Shown here in pieces: positions 47,849 through 55,634 of a DNA stretch of 64,000 bases (positions are counted from its first letter, which is position 1; each line of letters opens with the position of its first letter). The position numbers and the translations under genes were made by a program. The stretch spans positions 1 to 64,000 of IMG/VR virus record IMGVR_UViG_3300015202_000003, one strand, 5' to 3'. A model generated the notes under the pieces. It had not been told where the DNA came from and made no database searches. It worked only from the letters and a program-made list of their open reading frames with translations. Source of the DNA: a virus.

Positions 47849-48814
47849 ATGGAAAAAACAAATAATAAAACCGTTACTGCAACTAAAATTGAGAAAAACA
47901 GAGGTTCTGCAACTATAAATCCTAAAGTTAAAAGAACAGTGAGAGGGGAAGTTAAGGATTGGTGGGGTAGGCACAGAGAAGGCTCTTTGATTGGTTCAAA
48001 CAATTTTAAATTTAACGAAATATCTTTAAGTGAATTAAACAGCTTCTTTGCCGGAGTTTTAAACAAGAGAGATGTTCTTTTAGACCTTAAAACTTCTGGT
48101 AACGGATATGACCGTGTTGTTTGGGCTGGCCCGGTTTCAAGACCTCTCTACAAATGGTTTACGGAAGATTTAAATTTATTTCACTTGTTAGAACAACGTC
48201 TAACAAATGAAGAGAAGAAGCAATACGAGAAATTTCTTCAAGAAAAAACAGGTTTAAATGAAAATCTTCTTTATTCTTCTTTAAATGATAGAATCCAACC
48301 TATGTTTGAAGTTTTAAAGAAAGAGTTACCTAAAGAAGTCAATTCTACCTTTCCAATTCATTTATTAGACAAAGATAGAAACAACGAAGACAATTTAATT
48401 TCTCCTTCTAATCCCGTTAAAGAAAATACAATTCCCGTAAAAGAGTCTATTCAACCTTTTAAAATAAATCTTGTTGAAATTAAAAAAGAAGAGTTGGAAG
48501 AAAAGGATGTAAAAAATATTCCGGTTCAGGATTCTAAATTTAAGACGGGGAGTAAAGTTAAATGGTCTTCTCAAGCCAGTGGATTTGTTAAAACAAAACA
48601 AGGTGTGATTCTTAAAGTGGTTCAACCTCACACTCCTGTTTTCGATTTTTCATGTATTGTAAACGGCTCTAAAATCAGAGTAAAAGATACAGGTAGCCCG
48701 CGCAACCATATTTCTTACATTGTTTTAGTTTCTTTTTCAGACGGTTCTAAATCTAAATTATATTGGCCCTTAGCGTCTAAGTTAGAATTAGATTCAGTTG
48801 ATTTAGTGTGTTAA
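47849..48814 (+). CDS. Unknown protein with a C-terminal SH3-like domain
   Basis: 321 aa. The C-terminal part (about 229-318), FKTGSKVKWSSQASGFVKTK, QGVILKVV and SKSKLYWPLASKLE, is a domain I know from small stand-alone phage/bacterial proteins (F..GD.V.W.SQ..G....K.G.I..V ... LYWP....L), probably an SH3-like barrel. The N-terminal part has DWWGRHREGSLIGSNNFKFN and is not recognised. Lies before the primase-like gene. Confidence 0.6.
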   Translation: MEKTNNKTVTATKIEKNRGSATINPKVKRTVRGEVKDWWGRHREGSLIGSNNFKFNEISLSELNSFFAGVLNKRDVLLDLKTSGNGYDRVVWAGPVSRPLYKWFTEDLNLFHLLEQRLTNEEKKQYEKFLQEKTGLNENLLYSSLNDRIQPMFEVLKKELPKEVNSTFPIHLLDKDRNNEDNLISPSNPVKENTIPVKESIQPFKINLVEIKKEELEEKDVKNIPVQDSKFKTGSKVKWSSQASGFVKTKQGVILKVVQPHTPVFDFSCIVNGSKIRVKDTGSPRNHISYIVLVSFSDGSKSKLYWPLASKLELDSVDLVC

Positions 48815-48819
48815 AATTA

Positions 48820-48854
48820 AAAAGCCCTTTGCCTTTAGTGGGCAGGGGGCTTTT
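48820..48854 (+). terminator. Terminator
   Basis: aaaagccctttgcc pairs with gggcagggggctttt (imperfect). Confidence 0.7.
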
Positions 48855-48877
48855 CAGTTTTGTTTTTCAATATAAAT

Positions 48878-49441
48878 ATGTTAGAAAATCGTTTTGAGTC
48901 GAACAATTTCTTTAAAAAACAAGAGCTTAAAAAACGAGTTGTTTCTCCTCCTGAAAATTTAAATTTGGAAAATCAAACATATTTTCGTTATTTTGTTTTA
49001 AATCAAGTCCTAAGTATTTCCAAATTAATGAAAAGTATAGGAATACAAATCTCTCTTCAAGGAGGTTGTCTGTGTTGTTTCCACTTGGACGAAAACCATC
49101 AATCGGGAAAGATTTATCTTAAAACGGAAACTAAAGAAGAACATTTATATTGTTTCTCAGAACACAGAAGTTTTAGAGCAACAGATTTTCTCAAAGATAT
49201 TTTAGGTAAAAATCCTTACGAAGAATTTGATTTAGTGTGGCCCAAAATTCCAGAACCTGTAAGAATTAAATTAAAACAACAATTCTCTTTAAAAAGAGTG
49301 GAAGATAGTTTCTCTTTGTGTGATAATTTTCATTCCTTGAAAGAATTGAATCCTCAACAAAATTATTTAAATCTCTTAAAACACATGGAAAGAGAAATTA
49401 AATTTAAAGAAGAAAAAGATAACCAAAAAGCAGTAGATTAA
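48878..49441 (+). CDS. Primase zinc-finger-like protein
   Basis: 187 aa from ATG 48878. GGCLCCFHLDENHQSGKIYL (about 62-81) then HLYCFSEHRSFRATDFLKDI (about 90-109) is like the CHC2 zinc finger of DnaG primases (C-x2-F/CH...H.S ... YCF......D.). The TOPRIM catalytic part is absent, so it is either a stand-alone template-binding subunit or a truncated primase. Next to polA, matching a role in priming. Confidence 0.65.
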   Translation: MLENRFESNNFFKKQELKKRVVSPPENLNLENQTYFRYFVLNQVLSISKLMKSIGIQISLQGGCLCCFHLDENHQSGKIYLKTETKEEHLYCFSEHRSFRATDFLKDILGKNPYEEFDLVWPKIPEPVRIKLKQQFSLKRVEDSFSLCDNFHSLKELNPQQNYLNLLKHMEREIKFKEEKDNQKAVD

Positions 49442-49610
49442 ACTTTCTGTTTTTAGTAGAATTAAAAGGGATTGGGGTTTAAAAGGGTTTTTTCTCTTCT
49501 TCAGTTTCTTTTTCCGCAAAGTTTTTTTGAATTGAGACTATAAAAAAAACAAAGAGAGTAAAAATAGAAAAACAAAGATTCAAATTTTAATTGAATAAAA
49601 ATCAAAAACC

Positions 49611-50618
49611 ATGAAAAAAATAGATTCAAAAAAACCTCAACTTAATATTTTTGAAGAAGAAAGTCCTAACATTGTTAAAAAAGAGGATTGGGAGTATGTG
49701 GGAGAAGCAGAAACAACCTTAGCCGATTACGAACACTATATTCCTAAAGTTCTTCCTGACCACGATTTTTTAGATAGACACCCTTTAGTTTGTGTAGACA
49801 CCCAAGAACATTTAATTAAAATTTTAAAAGAGCATGAGAATCAAACCCTATGTGCTTTTGACTTGGAAACAAATTCTTTAGACCCGGAGAAAGAGACTTC
49901 TTTTATAATTGGAGTTGCTTTGTGTATGGACGGCATAACGGGCTATTATGTGCCCATACAACACGAATGGGGAGGTTTAGGGAAAGAAGGTTTAGATTCG
50001 ATTTATGCCTATCTTATAGACGAAAAGAGAGAGAAAATTTTAACTTTCAACCAACGTTTTGATTTTAGATGGATGGAATTTAAGGGTTATGATATGAGCG
50101 TCATATCATTAAACAAAAAATCTTACGACATCCAAACAGGGATTTTCCTTTCGGACACAAATATTTCTTGGCCTTCTTTAAAAAAATCAGAGAAACATTT
50201 CTTAGGTGTTTATCGTTCCAATTACGAAGAGACTTTGGGGGATAATTTGATACTTTATTCAGTTGATGCCGCTACGGTTACACGTTATGCAGCTTGTTTA
50301 TCAGGGGACACTTTAATTAAAACTAATTTTGGCGATTTAACTATTTTAGAAATTAGAAATTACATTGAATCTGGTAAAAATATAAAAGTCAACACCTCTT
50401 TAGGAGAAAACAATGTATTGTCAGTGTTAAATCAAGGTTTTAAAGATACAATTGAAATCGAACTTGAAACTGGAAAAATAATAATTTGCACAGAAGATCA
50501 CAAGTTACTGGTTAGAAACAAAGATTTTTTTTATTGGAAGGAAGCTGGAAAAATTTCAGAAAACGACGAATTAGCTACAATAGAAGAGATTAAGTCTTTA
50601 GACCTAAATCTCTTATGA
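49611..50618 (+). CDS. polA: DNA polymerase A, part 1 (3'-5' exonuclease) fused to a split N-intein
   Basis: 335 aa. Residues 1-228 are the start of a family-A polymerase: Exo I CAFDLETNSL (Asp84, Glu86), Exo II FNQRFDFRWM (Asp151), and SVDAATVTRYAA leading to Exo III. At Cys229 an intein begins (CLSGDTLIKTNFG, block A; TEDHKLLV, block B) and the gene stops after 107 intein residues. The other intein half is at the start of the next gene. Trans-splicing is needed to join RYAA to CDALTTYLLY and so complete Exo III. Confidence 0.9.
   Translation: MKKIDSKKPQLNIFEEESPNIVKKEDWEYVGEAETTLADYEHYIPKVLPDHDFLDRHPLVCVDTQEHLIKILKEHENQTLCAFDLETNSLDPEKETSFIIGVALCMDGITGYYVPIQHEWGGLGKEGLDSIYAYLIDEKREKILTFNQRFDFRWMEFKGYDMSVISLNKKSYDIQTGIFLSDTNISWPSLKKSEKHFLGVYRSNYEETLGDNLILYSVDAATVTRYAACLSGDTLIKTNFGDLTILEIRNYIESGKNIKVNTSLGENNVLSVLNQGFKDTIEIELETGKIIICTEDHKLLVRNKDFFYWKEAGKISENDELATIEEIKSLDLNLL
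50295..50615 (+). other. Split intein 1, N-part (107 aa)
   Basis: From Cys229 CLSGDTLIKTNFGDLTILEI to SLDLNLL. Contains block A with the nucleophile Cys and block B with TEDH. No endonuclease. Confidence 0.88.
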
Positions 50619-50655
50619 AAACAATACATCCTTATTTTTCATTTAAAATAGGTTC

Positions 50656-50686
50656 AAGAAAGTGGAAGCACGACTTTCTTTTTTGA
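50656..50686 (+). terminator. Terminator between the two halves of split intein 1
   Basis: aagaaagt-ggaagcacg-actttctt followed by TTTT. It lies in the 99-base gap (50619-50717) that also has stops in the intein frame, so the halves are separate translation units and may also be separately controlled. Confidence 0.75.
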
Positions 50687-50717
50687 ATAGAAAAAAAGAA
50701 AAGGTTTTTAACAAACC

Positions 50718-50822
50718 ATGAAAATTAAAAATATTAAGAAAGGTTATAAGATAGAAGTTTTTGATTTATCTGTAGAAAATCAACATCATTTTGAGTTGTC
50801 TAACGGTGTTATTGCTCATAAT
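50718..50822 (+). other. Split intein 1, C-part (35 aa)
   Basis: Own ATG; ends GVIAHN before +1 Cys. Length and block F (VFDLSVENQHHFEL) are normal for a natural C-intein. Confidence 0.9.
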
Positions 50823-51908
50823 TGTGATGCACTAACAACTTATCTTTTATATCCCATAGCCTTAGAGTTTACGAAAGAAGCGAAGTTATCTGGCTTCTTA
50901 GACAATTATTTTTTATATCCTTTTCAAAAATGTGAAGAGCAAAAAACAGCAATAGATGTAGAATATCTATTAGGTTTTCAAAAAGAAGTGGACGATGCCT
51001 TAACAGAGAACACAAAGAAAATATTTGAATTGGCGGGAGAGCCTTTCAATATTTCTTCCACTAAGCAAAAATCTTTAGTTTTAGAAAAATTAAAAGTAAA
51101 ACTTCCCAAATCAGAAAAAACGGGTTTATTAAAAGCGAGCAAAGATTTATTGGATAAAATTAAATTAAAACATCCTATTATCCCGTTATTGTTAGAACAT
51201 TCGGAATTAAAACAGAATCGTAATTCTTATTTAAAACCTTTGCTTCGAGGTGTGGGATTAAACGAAGACCCTGAAAAAAATAAAGATGTTGATTTAACTA
51301 TTCCCAGAGGTGTTAGATTTTCTTATCAATTAACTGTAGCAAGCACTTCAAGATTATCTGGAGGTAAAGATTCTAACAATAGTTTTTTTCCTTCTAAAGC
51401 TAACATTCAAAATTTTCGTAAACCTAAATCTCAATTGTGGAGTTTTAGAAAATTGGAAGAAGATTTAGAATTAGCTTCGGATTCGGAATTAGTTTTAGGA
51501 TATGAATTTAATCCTAATTCTGAACTTTATGAATTTAAGTGTGAAGGTTTTAAACCTCAAGCTAACATTAGAAAAGCATTTAGAGCATCTTCTGATAATT
51601 CTTGTCTGTGGGTGGGAATTGACTTTTGCATTGACCCTGAAAGTTTAGTTGAGTTGAAAAACGGTTCAAAAACACCTTTAAAGAATCTAAAAAACAACCC
51701 TCAAGAAATTAAAACACCTAACGGATACCAATTAGCTCATTCTTATCGAGAAACGGGGAAAAAGGAAAAGTGTGTTCTTACTTTGAAATCAGGTAAAAAA
51801 GTAGTTTGTTCTCCTGACCACAAATTCAAAGTTTTAAATTTATTTGGAGAAGAAATTTGGAAACCTTTAAATGAAATTATTCCTTCAGATATAGTCGTTG
51901 AAATTTAA
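50718..51908 (+). CDS. polA: DNA polymerase A, part 2, between two split inteins
   Basis: 396 aa. Residues 1-35 are the C-part of split intein 1 (MKIKNIKKGYKIEVFDLSVE and NGVIAHN, blocks F and G), followed by Cys36-DALTTYLL (Exo III, +1 Cys). Residues 36-303 are polymerase: end of the exonuclease and the thumb/palm to LWVGIDF, i.e. the catalytic Asp of motif A. At Cys304 (CIDPESLVELKNG) split intein 2 begins and runs to the stop (93 aa). Ribosome site aaaagg before the ATG. No activity expected without splicing on both sides. Confidence 0.9.
   Translation: MKIKNIKKGYKIEVFDLSVENQHHFELSNGVIAHNCDALTTYLLYPIALEFTKEAKLSGFLDNYFLYPFQKCEEQKTAIDVEYLLGFQKEVDDALTENTKKIFELAGEPFNISSTKQKSLVLEKLKVKLPKSEKTGLLKASKDLLDKIKLKHPIIPLLLEHSELKQNRNSYLKPLLRGVGLNEDPEKNKDVDLTIPRGVRFSYQLTVASTSRLSGGKDSNNSFFPSKANIQNFRKPKSQLWSFRKLEEDLELASDSELVLGYEFNPNSELYEFKCEGFKPQANIRKAFRASSDNSCLWVGIDFCIDPESLVELKNGSKTPLKNLKNNPQEIKTPNGYQLAHSYRETGKKEKCVLTLKSGKKVVCSPDHKFKVLNLFGEEIWKPLNEIIPSDIVVEI
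51627..51905 (+). other. Split intein 2, N-part (93 aa)
   Basis: CIDPESLVELKNGSKTPLKN (block A) to SDIVVEI; block B CSPDHKFKV. The stop TAA at 51906-51908 is followed, in the same frame, by open sequence to the next gene. Confidence 0.85.
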
Positions 51909-51938
51909 CTACTCGGATTTTTACAAAAGAAATATACC

Positions 51939-52118
51939 GTGAACAGAACAGGGTATGGTTTAACAAGGAAAAAATTAAATTTGATGAACACTACGCTATA
52001 CGGGGATTCCCTGTCTAATATTCAATCTATAGAATTTTTAGAAGATGTAATGGAGATGTGTGAAATAACAGTTGAGAACGAACATTGTTATTTTGCTAAT
52101 GACGTATTAACGCATAAT
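51939..52118 (+). other. Split intein 2, C-part (45-60 aa)
   Basis: Block F MEMCEITVENEHCYFAND and block G VLTHN before +1 Cys at 52119. Start either GTG 51939 or ATG 51984. Confidence 0.85.
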
Positions 52119-54068
52119 TGCGGTCAAGAAATTCGTGTTATGGCTTTAATGTCTAAAGAGCCTACTTGGATAAAATCATTTAAAAACAATGAAGACCTTC
52201 ACAAACAAATGGCTATCAAAATGTGGGGAGAAGAAAATTATACAAGAGATTTACGCAAAAAAGCTAAATCTTTGAATTTCGGCCTGATTTTTGGCATGGG
52301 TGCTGGAACCTTAGCAGCCAGAGAAAATTTAACAAAGCAAGAAGCGGAGGAACAACATCGTTTATGGTGGAAAGCAGTTCCTAAAATTAAAGAGTGGTGC
52401 AATGCACAAGTTGGAGAATCTAAAAAAACAGGTGTTTTATACAATGCTTTTGGAAGACCTCGTAGATTGAAATGGTATTGGAAACAACAGTCTGGAATGA
52501 TTAAATCCTTTGCTAAAAGAACGGCTTATAATTGTAATATTCAATCATGTCTTCAAGCCCATACTTTGATACTTACAAATAAAGGGTATAAATCTATAAA
52601 AGAAGTTTTTGATAACCCTGCTAATTTAAAAGTTTGGACAGGCACTTCTTGGGAGTTTTTCACAGCTAAATATATGGGTAAAGCGAGGCCAATTAAAATG
52701 TTTTTGTCTGACGGTTCCTGTTTAGATTGTGATGAAAACCATCAGGTATTAGTTGTTGATGGTGAAAATTATAAATTTAAAAAGGTTTTAAATTTAGATA
52801 AAAACGATTTCGTTTGTCAAAGTTATCCCCGTCCTTTAAAATATGGAGAGTGCTTAAAAGGTTTTGAATTAAAAGGTAAAATACACAACTCAAATAAAAT
52901 TTCTGTAAAAGACGAGCAAATAACAGAGTTATGGTATTGGATAGGTCATTTGATTGGAGACGGTTGGATAAATGGAAAGGGTGACGGCATAGGCTTTGTT
53001 TTTGGCAGACATGAAAGAGACAGATTTGAAAAAATGAAGTTGTTTTTTACTTCTATTGGTTTTCCAGAAAAAGAGTGGGAAGAATTTAGTAATGAATTTG
53101 GACTTTATGCAAAAATAGATTATTATTCTAAGGGGTTTGTAGATTATTTAGTAGATATTTTTGGACTTAAAAGAGGTAAAACAGCACACACTAAAGAAAT
53201 GCCTTCTCGTTTATGGTCGGAAACTTTAAAAAATAGAACCTCTTTTATTAAAGGTTTATTTGACTCTGACGGCTCTAAATTGAAAACTGCTTTTCCTTCT
53301 TTACATCTATGTCAAAAACCTCTTTTGTTAGAAGTGCAAAAAATAGCAAGAACTTGCGGTTTGAAAAGCAATGTTTACGATTGTAATGAGGAAAAAGCAT
53401 ATATGTTACATCTAAAATGGACACCTGATTTCGCTAAAATTTTTCCTGAATGGACAGAAAGAAAGGTGCAGGATTCTTATAAAACCCCTTTAAATTTTGA
53501 AATGAAAAGTAGATTAATTGAGTCTTATAAAAAACCAATTAACTTTAAACCAAGAAACTATGCTATGATGTCTAAAGTAAAGACTGGAAGGTATGTTTCT
53601 TTAGCAGGTTCTGTATGTCTTGCAGAAAGAATGGGAGTTGAACGGAGAGATATAACTTATTCTACTTCTACCGTTAAAAATATTCTTATGGAAGAAACAG
53701 AAGTAGATACCTATACTTTAACTGTTCATTCCCCTTTACATAGATACGATTCTGAAGGAGTTATCTCTAAAAATTGTGGCGCTGATGTTTTAAAAATGGC
53801 GGTTATTCATCTTTTTAGAAATTTGTTAAATCATCCCGAATATAAAAACGATGTAAGGTTTTTATCTACTATTCACGATGAAATCAATTTTGGGGTTAAA
53901 AAAGAAAGAGCAATAGAAATCATCCCTCTTTTATTAAAAGACATGACAACACAACTTCCTGATTGGGAGTTTCCTTTAGAATGTGGTTTAAGTATTGGTA
54001 ATTCTTGGGGTTTAACATTTGATTTTAAAACGGAAGAAAACGGAGAAATTGCTCCTGTTCAGGCTTAG
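51939..54068 (+). CDS. polA: DNA polymerase A, part 3, with C-part of intein 2 and a full intein 3
   Basis: 709 aa from GTG; an in-frame ATG at 51984 gives 694 aa and a more usual C-intein of 45 aa. After DVLTHN comes Cys61-GQEIRVMALMSKEP (motif A completed: IDF-CGQEIRVMALMS), motif B LRKKAKSLNFGLIFGMGAG (105-123), and motif C STIHDEINFG (about 643-652). Intein 3 (residues 204-612) separates NCNIQS from CGADVLKMA. The mature polymerase would be about 736 aa from three genes. Confidence 0.9.
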   Translation: MNRTGYGLTRKKLNLMNTTLYGDSLSNIQSIEFLEDVMEMCEITVENEHCYFANDVLTHNCGQEIRVMALMSKEPTWIKSFKNNEDLHKQMAIKMWGEENYTRDLRKKAKSLNFGLIFGMGAGTLAARENLTKQEAEEQHRLWWKAVPKIKEWCNAQVGESKKTGVLYNAFGRPRRLKWYWKQQSGMIKSFAKRTAYNCNIQSCLQAHTLILTNKGYKSIKEVFDNPANLKVWTGTSWEFFTAKYMGKARPIKMFLSDGSCLDCDENHQVLVVDGENYKFKKVLNLDKNDFVCQSYPRPLKYGECLKGFELKGKIHNSNKISVKDEQITELWYWIGHLIGDGWINGKGDGIGFVFGRHERDRFEKMKLFFTSIGFPEKEWEEFSNEFGLYAKIDYYSKGFVDYLVDIFGLKRGKTAHTKEMPSRLWSETLKNRTSFIKGLFDSDGSKLKTAFPSLHLCQKPLLLEVQKIARTCGLKSNVYDCNEEKAYMLHLKWTPDFAKIFPEWTERKVQDSYKTPLNFEMKSRLIESYKKPINFKPRNYAMMSKVKTGRYVSLAGSVCLAERMGVERRDITYSTSTVKNILMEETEVDTYTLTVHSPLHRYDSEGVISKNCGADVLKMAVIHLFRNLLNHPEYKNDVRFLSTIHDEINFGVKKERAIEIIPLLLKDMTTQLPDWEFPLECGLSIGNSWGLTFDFKTEENGEIAPVQA
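52548..53774 (+). other. Intein 3 with LAGLIDADG-type endonuclease (409 aa)
   Basis: Begins Cys204 CLQAHTLILTNKGYKSIKEV (block A), block B CDENHQVLVV, dodecapeptide motifs WYWIGHLIGDGWINGKG and SFIKGLFDSDGSK, block F DTYTLTVHSPLHRYD, end GVISKN with +1 Cys. The penultimate residue is Lys rather than His, a known but less common variation that could slow splicing. The endonuclease would cut intein-free polA alleles. Confidence 0.88.
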
Positions 54069-54078
54069 AGAAACAAAG

Positions 54079-54112
54079 TTAAAAAGAACGAAGATTCTTT
54101 TCTTTTTAACTT
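54079..54112 (+). terminator. Terminator after polA (inverse CGAAGA-type hairpin)
   Basis: gttaaaaagaacgaagattc then ttttctttttaac. Confidence 0.75.
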
Positions 54113-54151
54113 CTTATTTTTTTATTATATCTTACGTTTTAATTAAGTGAA

Positions 54152-54197
54152 AAAAGAAAAGCCCTGTTGACTTAATTGAAACAGGGCTTTTCTTTTA
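54152..54197. terminator. Bidirectional terminator
   Basis: aaaagaaaagccctgtt pairs with aacagggcttttctttt between polA and a minus-strand gene. Confidence 0.85.
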
Positions 54198-54212
54198 TTC
54201 TGTCCCTCACTC

Positions 54213-54509
54213 TTAAAATTTAATTGAATTTAAAGCATTGGTAGCTTGAGAAGCCATATCTTGAGAGGGAGTTAACAAACTTAAATCTGCGTTAGGTGCA
54301 ATTGAATGTAAAGCTAATTCTCCCAATGGCAAACCTGTTTTTTTATCTATAGCGACAATTGTTTTTTCTCCTATTTGAACAGCACAATTTCTTAAAACTT
54401 GTCGGGCAACTGCTCTTCCAATATTTCCCCCGGGAAAATGTCTCCATAGATTTTCTATTTTCATATTAATCTTTATAGGATATTTAAAAGTAGCATCGTA
54501 AAACGGCAA
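54213..54509 (-). CDS. Unknown protein
   Basis: 98 aa: KIENLWRHFPGGNIGRAVAR, QVLRNCAVQIGEKTIVAIDK, LALHSIAPNADLSLLTPSQD. Start ambiguous (a second Met at residue 16). Ala/Asn-rich end. Not recognised. Confidence 0.55.
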   Translation of the reverse strand: MPFYDATFKYPIKINMKIENLWRHFPGGNIGRAVARQVLRNCAVQIGEKTIVAIDKKTGLPLGELALHSIAPNADLSLLTPSQDMASQATNALNSIKF

Positions 54510-54549
54510 AAAACCCCTTTTAGATTTCAGTTCTAAAAGGGGTTTTTCT
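54509..54549 (-). terminator. Terminator between two minus-strand genes
   Basis: aaaaaccccttttaga and tctaaaaggggttttt. Confidence 0.85.
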
Positions 54550-54558
54550 TGTCTTTAT

Positions 54559-54957
54559 TTAAGACAAAAAGGGATTATTCATTGGAATAACAGGAAAAAA
54601 AGGGTTTGTTGTTTTTTTGGGTTGACTTGATTGAAAAGAAATAAGTTTTTCCATGAGCGAAACAATTTCAATTAAACTCTCTGTTAGTTTGTTATCGCTT
54701 TCTTTATTTTTTTCCTCTTCTCTAAGAGCCTCTTCCATTTCATAGGCAGAAACATCGGATAAAACATAAGAAACTTTTTCAAAGAGTCTTAGTTGTTCCA
54801 ATTCGTTTGGCTCAAAAAAAGAGATTGCGCTTTCCATTTTTTCTTTTGAGAATTGAAGTATTTCTTCTTCCTCTGTTTGTTCAAGGGGAACAATTACCAT
54901 TTCAAAAAACTTTCCCGGCCCGTCGTCAATTGTGGCGACAACTTTTTTCGTGTTCAT
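54559..54957 (-). CDS. Unknown acidic helical protein
   Basis: 132 aa. MNTKKVVATIDDGPGKFFEM; EEEEILQFSKEKMESAISFF; EMEEALREEEKNKESDNKLT; C-terminal Pro/Asn-rich end. Coiled coil likely. A strong hairpin (54960-54994) lies only a few bases before its ATG. Confidence 0.6.
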   Translation of the reverse strand: MNTKKVVATIDDGPGKFFEMVIVPLEQTEEEEILQFSKEKMESAISFFEPNELEQLRLFEKVSYVLSDVSAYEMEEALREEEKNKESDNKLTESLIEIVSLMEKLISFQSSQPKKTTNPFFPVIPMNNPFLS

Positions 54958-54959
54958 AG

Positions 54960-54994
54960 GTTTTAGTGTTCTCTCTTTTTGAGAACACTAAAAC
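54960..54994 (-). promoter_or_regulatory. Hairpin touching the start codon of the minus-strand gene
   Basis: gttttagtgttctc-aaaaaga-gagaacactaaaac read on the minus strand, 14-bp stem, ending about 2-3 bases before ATG 54957. It may hide the ribosome site or act as attenuator. Confidence 0.55.
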
Positions 54995-55040
54995 AGACGC
55001 CTAAAGATTAAAAGAATCTTCTCTGTTTGGCTTATAACTA
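54985..55040 (-). promoter_or_regulatory. TTATAAGCCAAA ... AGGCGTCT leader module
   Basis: On the minus strand ttttagttataagccaaaca, gagaagattcttttaatctt, taggcgtctgttt: the same boxes as at 19557 and 26184. Confidence 0.45.
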
Positions 55041-55045
55041 AAATT

Positions 55046-55080
55046 AAAAAAACTTAGAATCTTCGTTCTTCGTATTTTGT
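55046..55080 (+). repeat. GAATCTTCGTTCTT-family element
   Basis: aaaaaaacttagaatcttcg then ttcttcgtattttgtctttt, 11 bases before the next ATG. Here, with the leader module on the other strand, both regulators share the divergent gap. Confidence 0.6.
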
Positions 55081-55090
55081 CTTTTAATCC

Positions 55091-55402
55091 ATGTTTGAAT
55101 CAAACAAAGAGAATTGGGATGAGGATGATATTTACGATGGACAACAAAAGACCTCTGAAATTGAAGTTTTAGTTTTTGAACCTAATAAATTCCCCATCAA
55201 TAAAATTATCCCCAACACGTTAAAAGCCATGCAAGAAGTCGTTGGAGGAACCATTTGTGTTTTTCAAACAGGGGTGGGCAAAACAGTAGGGGTTTGTAAC
55301 GACGATGGGATTGCCCTTCAATTGCCTTTAAATCGCTACATAGAGCATACAGGGGCGTTAATTTTTGGAGTTTTCTTTGTGACCCGAGACGGGGGTAGTT
55401 GA
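55091..55402 (+). CDS. Unknown protein
   Basis: 103 aa. EIEVLVFEPNKFPINKIIPN; GGTICVFQTGVGKTVGVCND; LQLPLNRYIEHTGALIFGVF. The GVGKT-like string is not a proper P-loop. Pattern P.......L...Q..VGG.I......D....... N.E.......N is typical of a DUF3846-like protein (EVVP......I.N.L..MQ..VGG.I......N..N.E). I favour this relation. Confidence 0.6.
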   Translation: MFESNKENWDEDDIYDGQQKTSEIEVLVFEPNKFPINKIIPNTLKAMQEVVGGTICVFQTGVGKTVGVCNDDGIALQLPLNRYIEHTGALIFGVFFVTRDGGS

Positions 55403-55412
55403 CTCTTTATCT

Positions 55413-55532
55413 TTGAAAGAACAAGAAGAATTAAAAATAAAATTAGGCTCTTGTGTCACCCAAAAAGAAATCAAAGAGGCACTTAAAAGAGAAGAAGAAA
55501 CGCACAAGATGATTGAAAGTTGGAATGTTTAA
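55413..55532 (+). CDS. Very small protein (TTG start)
   Basis: 39 aa: LKEQEELKIKLGSCVTQKEI then KEALKREEETHKMIESWNV. Charged helix. The frame is open to the preceding stop region; no ATG. Confidence 0.4.
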   Translation: MKEQEELKIKLGSCVTQKEIKEALKREEETHKMIESWNV

Positions 55533-55540
55533 AATTTAAT

Positions 55541-55600
55541 TGGAATCTTCGTTCTTTTTGTTTTAATTTATTTTTTACTGTAAGGAACGGAGATTCCTAA
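55541..55600 (+). repeat. Two GAATCTTCG-family hairpins in opposite sense
   Basis: ttggaatcttcgttcttttt (about 55540-55559) and aggaacggagattcct (about 55583-55598). A rare pair in the two orientations within one gap. Confidence 0.55.
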
Positions 55601-55634
55601 TTTTCTATCAAACAAATTTAGAATCAAACACAAA

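Noticed and set aside
55091-55402. P-loop ATPase because of GVGKT in GGTICVFQTGVGKTVGV
   Set aside because: The spacing lacks GxxxxGK[ST] context (no strand-loop-helix) and the whole pattern fits a small DUF3846-like protein better.
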